The notes under the pieces are model-generated. The model was not told where the DNA came from, made no database searches, and saw only the letters and a program-made list of their open reading frames with translations. 64,000 bases of DNA from Oncomelania hupensis (taxonomy: Eukaryota > Mollusca > Gastropoda > Littorinimorpha > Pomatiopsidae). Of the stretch, positions 34,442-46,394 are shown piece after piece. Within the stretch, counting starts at the first letter, position 1. The number at the start of each line of letters is the position of its first letter. The stretch lies in assembly GCA_036898135.1 (NCBI GenBank), contig CM072512.1, forward strand, positions 41,032,618 to 41,096,617. Direction: 5' to 3'. Position numbers and translations under genes: made by a program.

Positions 34442-35530
34442 TTATATAGCGCTTTTTCCTAATGACATCAGTTAAAAGAGCAATTCTCACGTATTTATAA
34501 TTAACAATAACGTCGAACCACATGCGAAAAGAAGTGGAAAAAACAACAACACGAGACACTAATAAATTATGCAATGACATAATACAAAAATAAAAAAAAA
34601 TATTTACAAGTAAACTATACAAGACGAGGGACGGATGGGGGAAAAGGAGAGCAGCTAAAAAAAAAAAAAAAGAGGGGGCTGAGGATGTGACGGTGGTGGT
34701 CTGAATAAGAAAAGAAAGAACGATGATGGTGATGGGAGGCGAGATCAGACATTTCATTCAGAACAGATGAGTTTTCAATTTGGACTTGAAAGTGGATATG
34801 CATGATCGGAGAGCTGCGAAGAGAGTTGAAAGACCAAGCACTGAGGAGGACCGTCAGCCTGCAGAGGAGAGCTTGTAGCGGGATATTGGTAGCATGAGGG
34901 TGTCAGAGGAAGAACGAAGATTTCTAGATGGATTGTAGAAGTGAATGTTTTGGTGAGGTAGGAAGAGGCGCACTTGTAACAGAAATACTGATTTTGTAGG
35001 TAATCCTCTGAGATACAGGAAGCCATTGGAGAGAATGTAGGAAGGGTGTGAAACGATCAGATTTTTTTCTTTTGAGGAGGAGAGAGAAAGAGAGAGCAGA
35101 GGACCGCGTAGTGGTCAGACTCAAGATCTTGTGATACAATGACATGAGAGAGAATGTTGTCGGACTGTCTAGCGATTGCACAGTCGACGATGTGTTCATA
35201 GCGAGGTATGTGGGTTCAGGAAACAAATTGTTTAAGGCTATGGATATGGAGGCTGTGACAGATGCATTTAGTTTCCCAGTGTTCAAGATGATCAAAATGA
35301 ATGTTGAGGTCGCCGAGAATGATGTTTGCCAGGTATGGAGTTGTAAAGGTCAAGAAGAGTTTCAAAGTCTTCTTGAAACATAGCAGTTCTGAGTTGGTTT
35401 TTAAGACTGGGAGGAAGACGGTAAATACAGATAAAAATGATGGTTTGGCCATGGATGTTGAGAGTGGCCGTAACCAAGGAAACCAAGAAACCAATGAATG
35501 TCTAGCGATATAATTCCATGTCAAAACCCT
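34442..35530 (-). mobile_element. L2-like LINE remnant, copy B
   Basis: Same structure as in copy A, but the single 254-codon frame is broken. The endonuclease-like part is in the frame 35216-35581, PEPTYLAMN to RITYKI in 34924-35295, and the C-terminus in 34775-35026. Frame breaks at about 35255 (4-nt difference, gatgcatttag versus gatttag) and about 34984 show independent decay. Confidence 0.75.
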
Positions 35531-35631
35531 CCATACACACATCGTAGCTGAGACTCGAAGAGGTTTACCTTTGTCTCTCATTTAAGAAGCAAAACGAAAC
35601 CGTCGGCGTGTCTCAGCTATGCAGTGTAAAA

Positions 35632-36299
35632 AGAAAATAGATTATTGTTTAGATTGATAACATTATTCATGAATTGATAATTATACTTGTGGTGGTACTG
35701 AAGTGACCTTTTGCTGGATTCCATCGCGTTGTGGATTTCTATATAATGATTGATCATGCTGCAAAATTAGGTGCATTAAATATTAATTCCATATCAGTTA
35801 AATTAAATCTGTATTCCAAAGAAATTCAAAACAATATTGAAAATGATGTTGTAAAGAAACTTCAGTTCTATACAAACTATAAAAATCGTCGTGGATTTTC
35901 CAGATCAGTTTCATCTACAGCAAACAGAGTATTATTAAATTCAATTAAAACCAAATATTGTAAAACTGTAAAGTGCATTTGTGATGAACCTTTAACTCTA
36001 AAACATCTATTATTTGATTGTATTCAGATTCATCCTCTTTTGCCCCTTGAAGTAAATACTATAACATCAGTTAAAAACATTAGCAATGAATTAAGTGTGG
36101 GATTGGCAAAAGCTTTAATTAATTCTCCAGTCGCTCATTTTATTTAACTCACATTGTTATTGTTATGTTAGAGAGATAGTAATAGTACCTGGGTGTATTT
36201 ATCGGTTCATGTATGTCTGTTTAAATGCGTGAATCTGTATGTATGGTCTTTATCATCTTGATGAAAAAAGACGTTAATAAAACAACCAACCAACCCACC
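35632..36299 (+). mobile_element. LINE 3' fragment with RNase H domain, copy B
   Basis: The counterpart of 32020-32686, with the same target duplication at 35619-35631 and 36300-36312. Here the C-terminal frame (35731-36147, 138 codons) is intact through CICDEPLTLKHLLFDC to the stop after INSPVAHFI, while the RNase H motif is damaged (IPSR for IPSH and the N-D-W-A-D deletion). Confidence 0.85.
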
Positions 36300-36794
36300 A
36301 TGCAGTGTAAAACCTTCACAGCCTGAAAATGTCAAATGAAGTTGAAGTCTATGTTCGAGCGAGAAGTGGAAGCTGTAAAACAAAACAAAACAACACAAAA
36401 ATGGATAAAACGCTCCAAACCAATAATGAGAGGTCTGAAACAGTTACAAAACAAAAACCAAAAAAGACAACTTTCCCAGTTTGATGTGTGTGTGTTTGTT
36501 TTTCTTATCTTTTCTTCAAATGAAAACAACAAGATGGCTAGCCATTCAAAAAATATTCCCAGACACAATCGCTCACACACGCAAGAGACCAAACCAATCG
36601 GCCGACCGACCGATCCCAAAGAAAGATCGATCAAGAGATTTAGTTCAACATGTGGGTTAGCAAGTAACCGATTCCATTGATCTAGGACTTCGAGATACAG
36701 CAAATGCGATGGTATGCGAAGCTGGCTACTATATGTACCACTGGCAATGTTCCTATTGTGTTTCGACAAAATTTATTCAATGTTTTATACAAGT

Positions 36795-36945
36795 TTTATA
36801 TTTATGTAAGATATAGCGTGCAACGAACCGACCGACAGACTGACCTTTGGATAGTTTTGATCCCACGAATAAATCAGTGTATTTTCTAGCACGTCTCAGA
36901 AAACGAAAATATAGTCGAAGTTTGAAATATATGCATTGCTTCAAA
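36795..36945 (+). repeat. 150-bp block shared by two RTE copies
   Basis: Words gatatagcgtgc, acgaaccgaccgac, ggatagttttgatcccacga and cgaagttt also occur in the same order on the minus strand at about 44876-45027. In both places the block adjoins RTE sequence at caaatattt. Other RTE copies carry different sequence at that point. Confidence 0.8.
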
Positions 36946-37545
36946 TATTTCGGAACAATTGTATCGACAATGGGTGCCGACAGGAAGCCCTCTCCAGGAT
37001 AGCACAAACTGCTGCCCTGACAAGGCTGAAGACCATTTGGAAAGACCGGACCATCAGTCTACTTTCCATTGTAAGGTTGCTGTGCTCCCTTATCATCCCC
37101 ATCTTCCTATACTCTTGTGAAACATGGACCCTCACAGCAGACCTACAACGAAGATTACAAAGCATGGAGATGAGGTGCTACAGAAGACTTTTGGGCATTT
37201 TCTATACCCAGCACATCAACAAGGGCTAAGTCCCACGGACCATCACACAAGCCATTGGACAACACGATGACATGCTCACAGTGGTAAAGAAACGGGAACT
37301 CCGATGGTTTGGCCACGTTATACGAGCAAAAAGCCTTTCAAAGACCATCTGCAAGGCAAGGTACAAGGAGGCAGAAGAAGATGGAGACAGAAAAAGAGGT
37401 GGGAGGACAACAATCGAGAATGGACTGACTTGACACTGAACGAAGCCATGAGGGTTGCTGAGTACAGAGAATGATGGATTACGCTGGTTAAACGATCATC
37501 TGTGGTGCCCCAACGACGTACGAGATAGGATAGAATAGCAAATAA
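36938..37545 (+). mobile_element. RTE-type LINE 3' fragment (copy 5)
   Basis: The plus strand reads RIAQTAALTRLKTIWKDRTI, LLCSLIIPIFLYSCETWTL, LQRRLQSMEMRCYRRLLGI, then frameshifted RWFGHVIR and a damaged GRRRWRQKKRWEDN region, ending near gagataggatagaatag, a degraded (AGGAT)n tail. It is 5'-truncated and dead. Confidence 0.87.
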
Positions 37546-38845
37546 ATAAAATAAAAACAGATGAACCACTGAAAAAGCTCAATTAATCTAGTGTGTGTTT
37601 GGGTGTGGGTACGGAGAGAGAGAGAGGGGAGATTACCCCTTTCGCCCCCACCCCATGCACTTCCTCCCATCCCAACCACTCAAATTAAAAGAACAAACAA
37701 TGCTGGTATTATGATGGATGGCACTTCTCTTGGTTAAAGGACCCATTTAGAGAACGTTCCTCGATAGATCATTTTAACATTCACAGTGAGGGCCCCAAAA
37801 AATGCTTACAGAAAAAAAATAACTCTTTTGAAGTATAATTATCTTTTAAATGAATCAATTCCGTAGTGTGTGTGTGTCTATTAACAGCCAACATCCTGTA
37901 GCTAAAAATAGCATCTACCAAAGCCGGTAACTCGTTAAAAAAATTGCTCGTACAGTTTTTCGTTGATAAAATAGACCCTATCCTCCCCTTGACACCATAG
38001 ACTCAGTCTTCAAGCGGCGTGGTTTACTCAGAAATAGGGTCAAAGGTCACACGGCGATGGTATCGATGTTCCGTTAAAACAGGGAAAATCACTCTCGATT
38101 AGAACAGAAATGCAAAAAAAATGTAAACTTTAGCGGTTGGTTTGGAACCCACTTTACTTTATCATTGTTTAAGGTAATAACAATGCGAATTTGAGAGTAA
38201 ACCCGTTTTCGCCAAAAGTAAACAAAGCCTTCGAAATGGGGTCTTTTAATTTGGCTACAGAAAAAGTCAGACTGCTTAGCTGAGAGTACCCGTTCAACTC
38301 TCCACTAATGAGAGTTACTGAGCGAGTCTCAGCTACGCAGTGCAATGTGCAGAAGTTAATCTCGACCGTCGAAAGGGAAAAGCGCCATGCAGAGAGTATC
38401 AGGGGTTCTGCGAGTAACACCATGATGAATGGTTACGCACTGAGTATCGCTAGATACAAAGTCAAGAAATAGATCGAATTTCAGTTGCCAGGTATAATTT
38501 ACCTTTTTGACGCCAAATGAGAATATGCATTCACCTTCGAGTACTGTGATATATATGTGAGCCTACTGGTCAGCGCCTTCTCAAGGTAAGACTAAAGCCA
38601 TGCCAGCTAGCCGCGGATCGAGAGCCACGATCAATCATTCCTTTACAATTCCTGCCGATTTTTTTTTTATTGCACTGTTTTACAGACGCTAGTATCTGGA
38701 CACGGGAAAACCTATATGACATGTCTCCCGTCTGTGTCTATCATGTATATAGAAAAGAGACGCGTCATAGGCGCTCGTCTGTCCAGATACAAGCCCCCAA
38801 TCACACCAACAAGGCACTGAATTTACGACTGGGTCACTAAATAAT
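37546..38845. other. No gene recognised
   Basis: Frame 38169-38423 minus has ordinary composition without known motifs. The phrase gagtctcagctacgcagtgcaatg near 38330 resembles the target text at 32000 (gtctcagctatgcagtgtaa), hinting at a shared older repeat. Confidence 0.4.
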
Positions 38846-38950
38846 AACATGATGATGATGACGACGATGGTGATGACGACGATGGTGATGACGACGACGA
38901 TGATGATGATGAAGAAGAAGAAGAAGATGATGATGATAATAATGATTGAT
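38846..38950. repeat. (GAT)n/(GAC)n/(GAA)n microsatellite
   Basis: Compound trinucleotide array. Confidence 0.93.
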
Positions 38951-39066
38951 GATGATGATGCCGCTGCTGTTGCTGGTTGCATTTACTCCACTCCCGGGGC
39001 CCATCCTATACCCTCCTTACGCTTTTACGATTGATAACATTCAGTATAGGTGCTGTACAAGTTCTC

Positions 39067-39069
39067 CTT

Positions 39070-39129
<60 letters not shown>

Positions 39130-39216
39130 GTCGTCGTCGTCGTCGTCGTCATCGTCGTCATCATCATTATTATCGTCGTCGCCATTATCATCATTATCAT
39201 CACCATCACCATCGTT
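39067..39216. repeat. (ATC)n/(GTC)n microsatellite
   Basis: ATC array to 39128, GTC to 39150, then mixed. It is complementary to the GAT array 150 bases upstream. Confidence 0.93.
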
Positions 39217-39550
39217 CCTGATAATCTTCTATACGCTCCAGTCCATGCAGCCTGTTAGCTACTCTGAATGATCCTCTGTGCCTCACTGTACTTTAGCTGC
39301 ACACTCACAGTTACACAATCTCTGATAGTCAAACTGCGCCCAGCCTCAGATTCTCTGTATAAGTGCACCCCGGGGTGGTGTGCCTCATACCTTACTCGGG
39401 GCCCAGGGCGTTGAAACAATACAGGATGGGTTCAAGGAGTCTAAGAGCCAAGGTGCAAGGTGCCAGAATTCTTCCCCTTTACTGTCACGCCTGTTGCGTG
39501 CTTCTTGACATCACCGATGAAGCTGGAATTGCGCTTCGATGCTGTTCCTT

Positions 39551-39676
39551 GAAGAAGAAGAAGAAGAAGAAGAAGAAGAAGAAGAAGAAGAAGAAGAAAC
39601 AACAAGGACAAGAAGAAGAAGAAGAAGAAGAAGAAGAAGAAGAAGAAGAAGAAGAAGAAGAAGAAGAAGAAGAAGA
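39551..39676. repeat. (GAA)n microsatellite
   Basis: Two GAA arrays separated by caacaaggac. The plus frame 39363-39719 crossing it ends in Lys and Glu runs. Confidence 0.94.
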
Positions 39677-39679
39677 TAT

Positions 39680-42600
39680 ATCTGACAGCAATAGACTGGG
39701 GAGAAACAACTCAAAATGACTCATACTTCCGACAGCTTGTTTCATGTGAATGCATTTCAATGCCCTCCAACTGAACCTCTGTACATTGCGTGTGGTGCTT
39801 CAGGCTATCCGTTTTAAGATTGGATTCCACGGAGCTCCGGCCCAAAAATAAAGGCATTTCAGTGCTGATTTGAAATGCATCGTAATTATTATTCTGACTC
39901 ATCTCTCAACCAGTTTATCAGGCGTTTGGTGGCTTGGGGCGATCTTTTTACAAACGCTCTACTCTGGAGGCACACACTGCTGCTGTCAGTGCTATAATTA
40001 GACTGTTTAATGCTTAAATCGGTAGTGGTACATTAGCGCCATCTGAAAGGTTGCTCAAAGTCGTAATTAGTGATCAATATGCATCGTTTCTCGTTCGCCT
40101 GCTGTTGTCAGGGAATTACAAGTGGGTGGTACGCTATTTGTGATGTAATCTCTCTAGTCTCTGCTACGACCGTGGACCGTGAGTGTAGCTTACCTCAAAA
40201 CGAAGAGAATGCGCCAAAGGTGATTCATACTTTCTCTCCCTCTGCATCCAGTTCCATTACGAATCAACCCAAATTGACTAGACCGAAGAACGGAGCATTT
40301 GTAGGAGGCAAATTCCCACAAAGGCCCTCAATATAATTATGATTCATCGTTCCGGCAGTTGTGGCGTGTTCCATTGATGCGGACTTCTTCCCTTTAGGCA
40401 CCACGCATCCTACGCCGTGCATCCTACGCCGTTTATTTATAGTGTTGAATGAATGCTGACTGGACCGAAAGGTGCCGCTTAATTACCTGAGAAACAGAGG
40501 AAAATCCTAATAAGTGTTTAACATTTACGCTACATCTTCTTCTCTCTTCTGTTTTTTCCGATTGCTTTAAAATATTTCGAATAAATAATATTGACATTTA
40601 CTTGACAGAAGAACTGAGCATTTTGCACGGCGGTACCAAAATTTATTATCCGGATGTGTCTATTCCAGCAGTTCACGTGTTTTCATGGGAACTTAATCTT
40701 CGGTGCTAAATTGAAAGTTGCACGTTTCCTACTAGAGAGCTTTAGAAAGCACAGAAACTTGGTTCGTAGTTCTTTTTCGTAAGAAAACCCCCAGTCTACG
40801 TCATAACTTGTGCGCCTCCGGAAGGTTACGACCTCTTCATTTGCATTACGCAGAAAACTTCGTTGAGTGAAAATACGGAATTTTCATCATTTTGACGAAT
40901 CATGATTCTTATGTAAGTTTTGGGTATTTTTTTTTGCATATATCGGTCGACTGCTATAAACGTAAGCTTCAATAAATGCTTTGACTGTATTCTCTCACCA
41001 TTTGTTGTTGTTGAGTCATTAAAATAGGTGTACTTTGCTCTGAAAAAAGGGTGCTGTTCTTGGACTGCTTTTTCTTTCAGATGTAAAACGAGTTTGTGGA
41101 CACTATCGAGATTTTCAATATAAGTTTTGCATTATGTCTAAATTTCAAGTGTCTCCTATAGGCATGGCAAAGATGTTAAAAAAATTCACTTTTATGGTGT
41201 ATTCTTATGAATGTACACGAACTTCCCTTGGTTTAGATTAGTTCTCTACTACTAGGCTCGTAGGTCTAAACGGGCTATAGTTAGTAGGCTAGCGTAGGGC
41301 AATGAACACAAGTTGGGGCTATAGAAGTTCTCTAATTTGTGTTTTTTTTTAAAAAGGAGAAGAAAAAACTACCAATGCCCTAATGCCCTATCCTAAACTT
41401 CAACTAAACTTTTGTTGGGAAAAGTGTGTTTTAACCCGTGACGAACCAAATATAAAGACTCGCGCGTTTTCGACAAAAACAACCTCCGCAAATGAGAGAG
41501 GATGGCATTTACTTCCCCTGGATAAGGACGAACAAACTAAATTTCGTCTGCAACTAAAGGCGCTGCCGCTTCAGAACCGCAGGCACGAAGAAAAGTTCGT
41601 AAGGATTTCCCGATTGCATAACCGGAAACAAGAGGGATCACTACGAACCAAATTTCACTGATCGATCTAAAGTTCTTTATTATCACGCTGTTATATATAT
41701 GATTGCAGACCAAACTCGCACTGAGAGATTACAATCATAAAACTTTTCCCCTGAAAGCTTGAAAAGGGAGAGAGTACCGCTGCGATTGAGGTCAACATCA
41801 CCGATGTTCAGGTGTCCTCATCGGTCCTCATAAATTCCAGCCTCTTAAACAAGATCCGTTTATTTTGGGCTCAGAAAGGTAGATCATAAATGATTTGTGT
41901 GTGCAGTCGCAAGGTCCTGGTATAAACACTCTGTTCTAGTGAAATCCCACCCTGCCCGGAGGAGAGAAGATGATCACCCTCTACCCTCACAAACCTGGGA
42001 CGGAGAAAAGCGAGGCTCCTAACGCCTCCCTCCGCTACGCCGAAAGGTTACAAGGACACTTTAACAGGGTTATTTTAATAATAATAACACACACCCACAC
42101 ACGCACACACACCCACACCCACACACATTTTTATCCTAACACATCTGTCCCATATTCCAGACAGATTAGGTGAAAATCAATATCTTTGAATGCATATTTT
42201 GCAGCGCATTTTAGCCCATATGTGTGGAATCAAGCTGCATCACCAATTGGTTACTGATTCTATTTCACCGACGAAATGCACGGATGTGTGCGATCTGTCT
42301 TTGTCAGCGCGACCAGGAACACCAAATGACTTTCTCGCACCGACAAGAATACAATAGTCCGTCAGCGTGAGCCATGACACTGAAGGGAAAATACACACAC
42401 AGACGGCTCCCTATCGGCCTCATCAAAACATCGCTCTGGGAGTTGATGATGTTGATTTTTCAAAAACGAGAGTGCGGAAAGGTGACGCTACATTTTCATA
42501 ATATAATTACACACGTAGAAGTTCACTTCATCTCGGCATCTCACGCATCTTGAGCAGCCACAACATATACCTTGATTCGTGAGCTGTTGTAAAGCCCAGC

Positions 42601-42820
42601 AGTAATCATTGGGCTTGCAGAGCACGCTTTCCTTGCTTCAAAGGAAAACAGGCTTCAAGCGTAGTACAAAATTTGAACTGTGCATCACAGACTCCCAAAC
42701 TGTTTGCAACAGCATGCTTTATTTGATTTATCTAATGAACTACATCTGGGTGGCAATGGAACAGGGGAAGGGGGCAGGTGGAGCGAGGGTAGAAAGGAAG
42801 TGGAAGATGGAACAATTGCT
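39680..42820. other. Longest stretch without recognised repeat; no gene identified
   Basis: About 3.1 kb with near-average base composition and few microsatellites (CA-rich 42090-42127). Frames at 40070-40336, 41383-41661 and 41970-42173 (plus) are unremarkable. If a unique regulatory or exon sequence exists in the window, this and 59.1-59.6 kb are the best places, but I see no direct support. Confidence 0.35.
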
Positions 42821-42832
42821 ATAATGTTCGAA

Positions 42833-43402
42833 CATTACATTACATTATTATTGCTTTAGGTCCAGAAGACTCTTCCGAGCCAAATCAGGACCGGACAACC
42901 CCCAATCCGCATAAAAGATCTGCTGAAACAACCCTAGTGGTAAAACCGAAAGCTCTCCACCAGCCAGTCACTTTACAATAAAGACATCTCACGCAGGGGA
43001 CGGCTGAGGCTTCACCCAAACTTATCGAACCCCCGTTTACAAAAACAAAATAGAATACAAACATTATTATAAATTATCAACAAAACACATACATATAAAA
43101 TGCCTACATTGCTAAATAATAACATCATAGGAAGCCCTAGTGACCACCTGGCAGAAAGCGTCCAATATTCCCAAGCTGATCCAACAGACCTCATACACAA
43201 TCAAGGAGTCTTGTCCCGGAAGAGTTTTCAAGAAAAAAGGTAGGAGACTGGACTAGCGACGATAGTATAGCAGATTGATAGAAAAGAGCAGGAATGAGAA
43301 AGAGCAAATGAGAAAGACAGCGACAGTGGGAATTTAAAGCACTAAATTTCCAGAAAGTGGGGATACTATTTATACTGAAACCCCCGGCACCCCAACGGGG
43401 GA
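42833..43402 (-). mobile_element. R570 retroposon, full-length short form (copy f)
   Basis: Starts TCCCCCGTTGGGGTGCCGGG on the minus strand, TATAAATAG follows, and it ends GGACCTAAAGCAATAATAATG with an (AATGT)n tail. The 12-bp target duplication ataatgttcgaa is perfect (42821-42832 and 43403-43414). Confidence 0.92.
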
Positions 43403-43427
43403 ATAATGTTCGAAGAAATTGTCATGA

Positions 43428-43527
43428 ACATTTTGTACATAGCATCCTAAATAAAAATGTTATTGATATTATAATTATAATTAGAATATCAATAACATCC
43501 TTATTTAGGATGCTATGTACAAAATGT
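43428..43527. repeat. Near-perfect hairpin: 48-bp arms, 4-base loop
   Basis: Left arm 43428-43475 and right arm 43480-43527 are complementary at 45 of 48 positions, starting acattttgtacatagcatcc and its complement. The loop is tata (43476-43479). There is no coding capacity. It may be a palindromic MITE, a foldback transposon or the product of replication slippage. Confidence 0.9.
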
Positions 43528-43534
43528 ATATAAA

Positions 43535-43537
<3 letters not shown>

Positions 43538-43579
<42 letters not shown>

Positions 43580-43600
43580 CGAAGTCGAAGTCGAAGTCGA
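43538..43600. repeat. (GA)n and (AGTCGA)n arrays
   Basis: GA array 43538-43576, then four GTCGAA units. Confidence 0.92.
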
Positions 43601-43780
43601 AACCTTTAATAGGATAATAGCATTAGGTCCTTTGGACCTGTCTTACAGCTAGTCCTTAGTAAACAATGCAAAACAAACAAAATAATTAACATAAAATATT
43701 TTGAAACAAACATATTCCTTAACTACGGCAACAAATCACTAAGCAAATTAATGCATTTTAATACACATACTCTTACCCTT
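43577..43780 (-). mobile_element. Probable retroposon 3' end with (CGACTT)n tail
   Basis: On the minus strand CAGGTCCAAAGGACCTAATG leads to ATTATCCTATTAAAGGTTT and then (CGACTT)n. The body-plus-hexanucleotide tail suggests a LINE or SINE 3' end. The family and 5' limit are unknown. Confidence 0.5.
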
Positions 43781-44054
43781 CTTCCCCTCCCCATCCATCT
43801 CCTCCTCCCTCCGCACACACAAGCACAAGCACAAGCAAACACACACAAACACACACACACACACACATGTAAATTCATACATTCTTAGTAACTTAAATTG
43901 TGGCAGGGTAGAACACAGAATGAAGAAGAGGAACAAGGAGGAAGACGACGGAGGAGTAAGAGGAGGGTAAAGAGCGGAAGGGATGGGTGAGGGATGAGGA
44001 GGAGAGGTGAGTCTAGAAAAAAACCGTTGTATCGTAGGCCTATAACCTAATTCC

Positions 44055-44449
44055 TATCATATCCTATCCCGTAACTCCTATGTCGTTGGGGCACTACAGA
44101 TGGTCGTTAACCAGCGAACTCCATCTTTATCTTTCCTCAGCAACCCTGATGGCTTCGCTCAGAGTCAAGCCAGTCCATTCTCGAATGTTGTATTCCCACC
44201 TCTGTTTCTGTCTCTCTCTTCTTCTGCCTCCTTGTACCGTGCCTTGCTGGATGGTCTTTGTAAAGCCTAATGCTCTGATGACGTGACCATACCATCGGAG
44301 TTTCCGTTTCTTCACCACAGTGAGCATGTGTTTTTGGGTGTTAAGATGCGTATGTGGTTGCGTGTTATTGACCAATGTATGCATGTTGTGTTTACATTTG
44401 TTTGTGTAAAGCGCCTTGTGATTTTGGAAAGCACTGTATAAATTGCCTG

Positions 44450-44538
<89 letters not shown>

Positions 44539-45960
44539 GTCGTCGTCGTCGTCGTCGTGTTGTCCAATGGCTTGTGTGATGGTTTCTCGGACTTCGTCCT
44601 TGGTGATGTGCTGGGTATAGGAAATGCCCAAAAGTGTTCTGTAGAACCTCATCTATATGCTTTGTATTCTTCGTTGTATTTCGGCTGTGAATGTCCATGT
44701 CTTCACAAGAGTATTAAAAGATGGAGATGATAAGGGAGCGCAGCAACTTTACATTGGAATGTAGACAGACGGTCCCGTCTTTCTAAATGAGCTTCAACCT
44801 TGTAAGGGCAGAATTTGTTTGTGCTGTCCTGGAGAGGACTTCATGTCGGCACCCATTTTCCGTTAAATTGCTCCTAAATATTTGAACTTGTGCATATATT
44901 TTGAAACTTCGATTACGTTTTCGTGTTCTGTGAGGTGCTAGATTTATTCGTGGGATCAAAACTATCCAATTATCAGTTTGTCGGTCGGTTCGTAGCACGC
45001 TATATCTTATATATATAATATCATTTAGGTCTTCTCTGCACTTATTTCCATTCCAAAGGCTCTGGAGGTGGTGTCAAGCCTCTGTACCAGCTGTTCAAGT
45101 TCTTGTTCCTCTCCATCCATTCCATCAATTTCATTCGCAAAACGAAGGTTTGAGATTGCTCTACCCCCTATGCTGACTGTGCCTTGGTGTTCTGCAAAGG
45201 CATGTGATATGATGCGCTATTCAAAGATGTTGAAGAGTGTTGGAGAGAGTAGGCATCCTTGAGGCACGCCGATTGTTGTTCTGAACCAGTTCCCGATGGC
45301 GCTGTTGTGGAGGGCTGCACTGGTAGACTTGTCTTACAAGCTTTTGAGGACTTCAATAATGTCAGTGGTACTTCGCCCTCCTCGGATTCTTGTTTGTTCT
45401 TCAGCTATGATTTGTTCGGCTTGGGGTTTCCACCTGTTGAGTATTATTTTCAGGAGGACCTTGTTGGGATGGCTGATGCGGCTGATGGTGCGGTAATTTT
45501 CACACTCCTGAAGGTTACCCTTTTTGGGAAGAGTGATGACAAGCGACTGGTCCATGGTATAGGCCACTCCCCATTCTGCCAGATCTTGTTATAGATTATC
45601 GCTTCTTCTCTTGCTTGAAGCAATTCTGCATGTATTTTGTCCATTCCCGCTGACTACCTCTTCTTCATTACAGTAATTCAGCAGGTATGTTGTCTACTCC
45701 CACTGACTTCCCATTGTTCAGCGACTGCACTGCTGCCATGCCTTAACTTCTTCTCGGAGAATTGGGAGGATTTCTTCTTCTTCTCCGTTCTGGGAACATG
45801 CTAGAACTGATCGGTCTCCATTTGGTGTGTGTTTGTAAAGGTCAGAGCAGTACTCCTCTGTCCATCTGTCCAAGACTTCTTGTTCTTCTGTAAGGCATAT
45901 GGCAGACTTGCTTCGGATACTATTAAGTTGATATTTGAGTAGTCGTTGCAATTGAGCTGA
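44055..45960 (-). mobile_element. RTE-type LINE (copy 6), long but degraded, with nested insertion
   Basis: The minus strand, from upstream down, shows CSDLYKHTPNGDRSVLA, MDQSLVITLPKKGNLQECEN, YRTISRISHPNKVLLKIILN, RWKPQAEQIIAEEQTRIRGG, RSTTDIIEVLKSL, an FANEIDG box in place of FADDID, and finally KKRKLRWYGHVIRALGF. It ends in an (AGGAT)n-like tail at 44055-44070. The RT active site is mutated and frames are broken. An L2-type 3' end is inserted at about 44326-44555 and a 150-bp block replaces part of the sequence at 44876-45027. Confidence 0.88.
44326..44555 (+). mobile_element. Short L2/CR1-like 3' end inserted in RTE copy 6
   Basis: GTAAAGCGCCTTGTGATTTT, then GGAAAGCACTGTATAAATTG, lead into (ATT)n at 44452-44537 and (GTC)n. 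This is the classic L2/CR1 3' terminus, 5'-truncated. The RTE text resumes afterwards at tgttgtccaatggcttgtg. A precise target duplication is obscured by the GTC array. Confidence 0.8.
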
Positions 45961-46394
45961 CGTAGAAACAAATTAAAAATGGAACAACTGTCATGGCCAA
46001 GTTGATTTCTTAGCGTAGTTTAGGTGGAGAAAGGACTCTCGCACACGCACTACATATTCTAAAACCCCATCACTCCTTGTATGAAGGCAAAAGTCACCTA
46101 TCCAACAACACGACAGAGAAAATAGTGTGACAACGACCAGTTTTATCTTGGTCTGTTTTTTTAAAAGGTAACACATAAGTCAATATAAATTCATTTTTTA
46201 AAAATAAAGGGCAACACATAAATCACTCTAAATTCAATCACATTAGACCTAAAATACTCTCCAAGTCGTGAAGAGCCCATCTCACGAGACCACAAGGTCG
46301 GGGCCTATCTAGGCCGGAGTAAAAAATAAGTAATCTGCCACAAACATCAATCCAGATTCAATGTGGATGTCAAAAGTTCTCCAGTCCAGGCCGG
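45961..46394. other. No gene recognised
   Basis: Unassigned AT-rich sequence leading into the 187-bp duplication. Confidence 0.4.

Larger units (their letters stand above)
33217..36827. repeat. Tandem segmental duplication, copy B (3.6 kb)
   Basis: Second unit of the duplication described at 29605. Differences from copy A include an expanded CA tract (34013-34037), a shorter (AAT)n array, a 7-base loss near 35753 and 7 extra bases near 35945. Its right end (36800-36827) runs seamlessly into an RTE-associated block, whereas copy A stops inside that block. The duplication breakpoint therefore lies within an older repeat. Confidence 0.93.
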
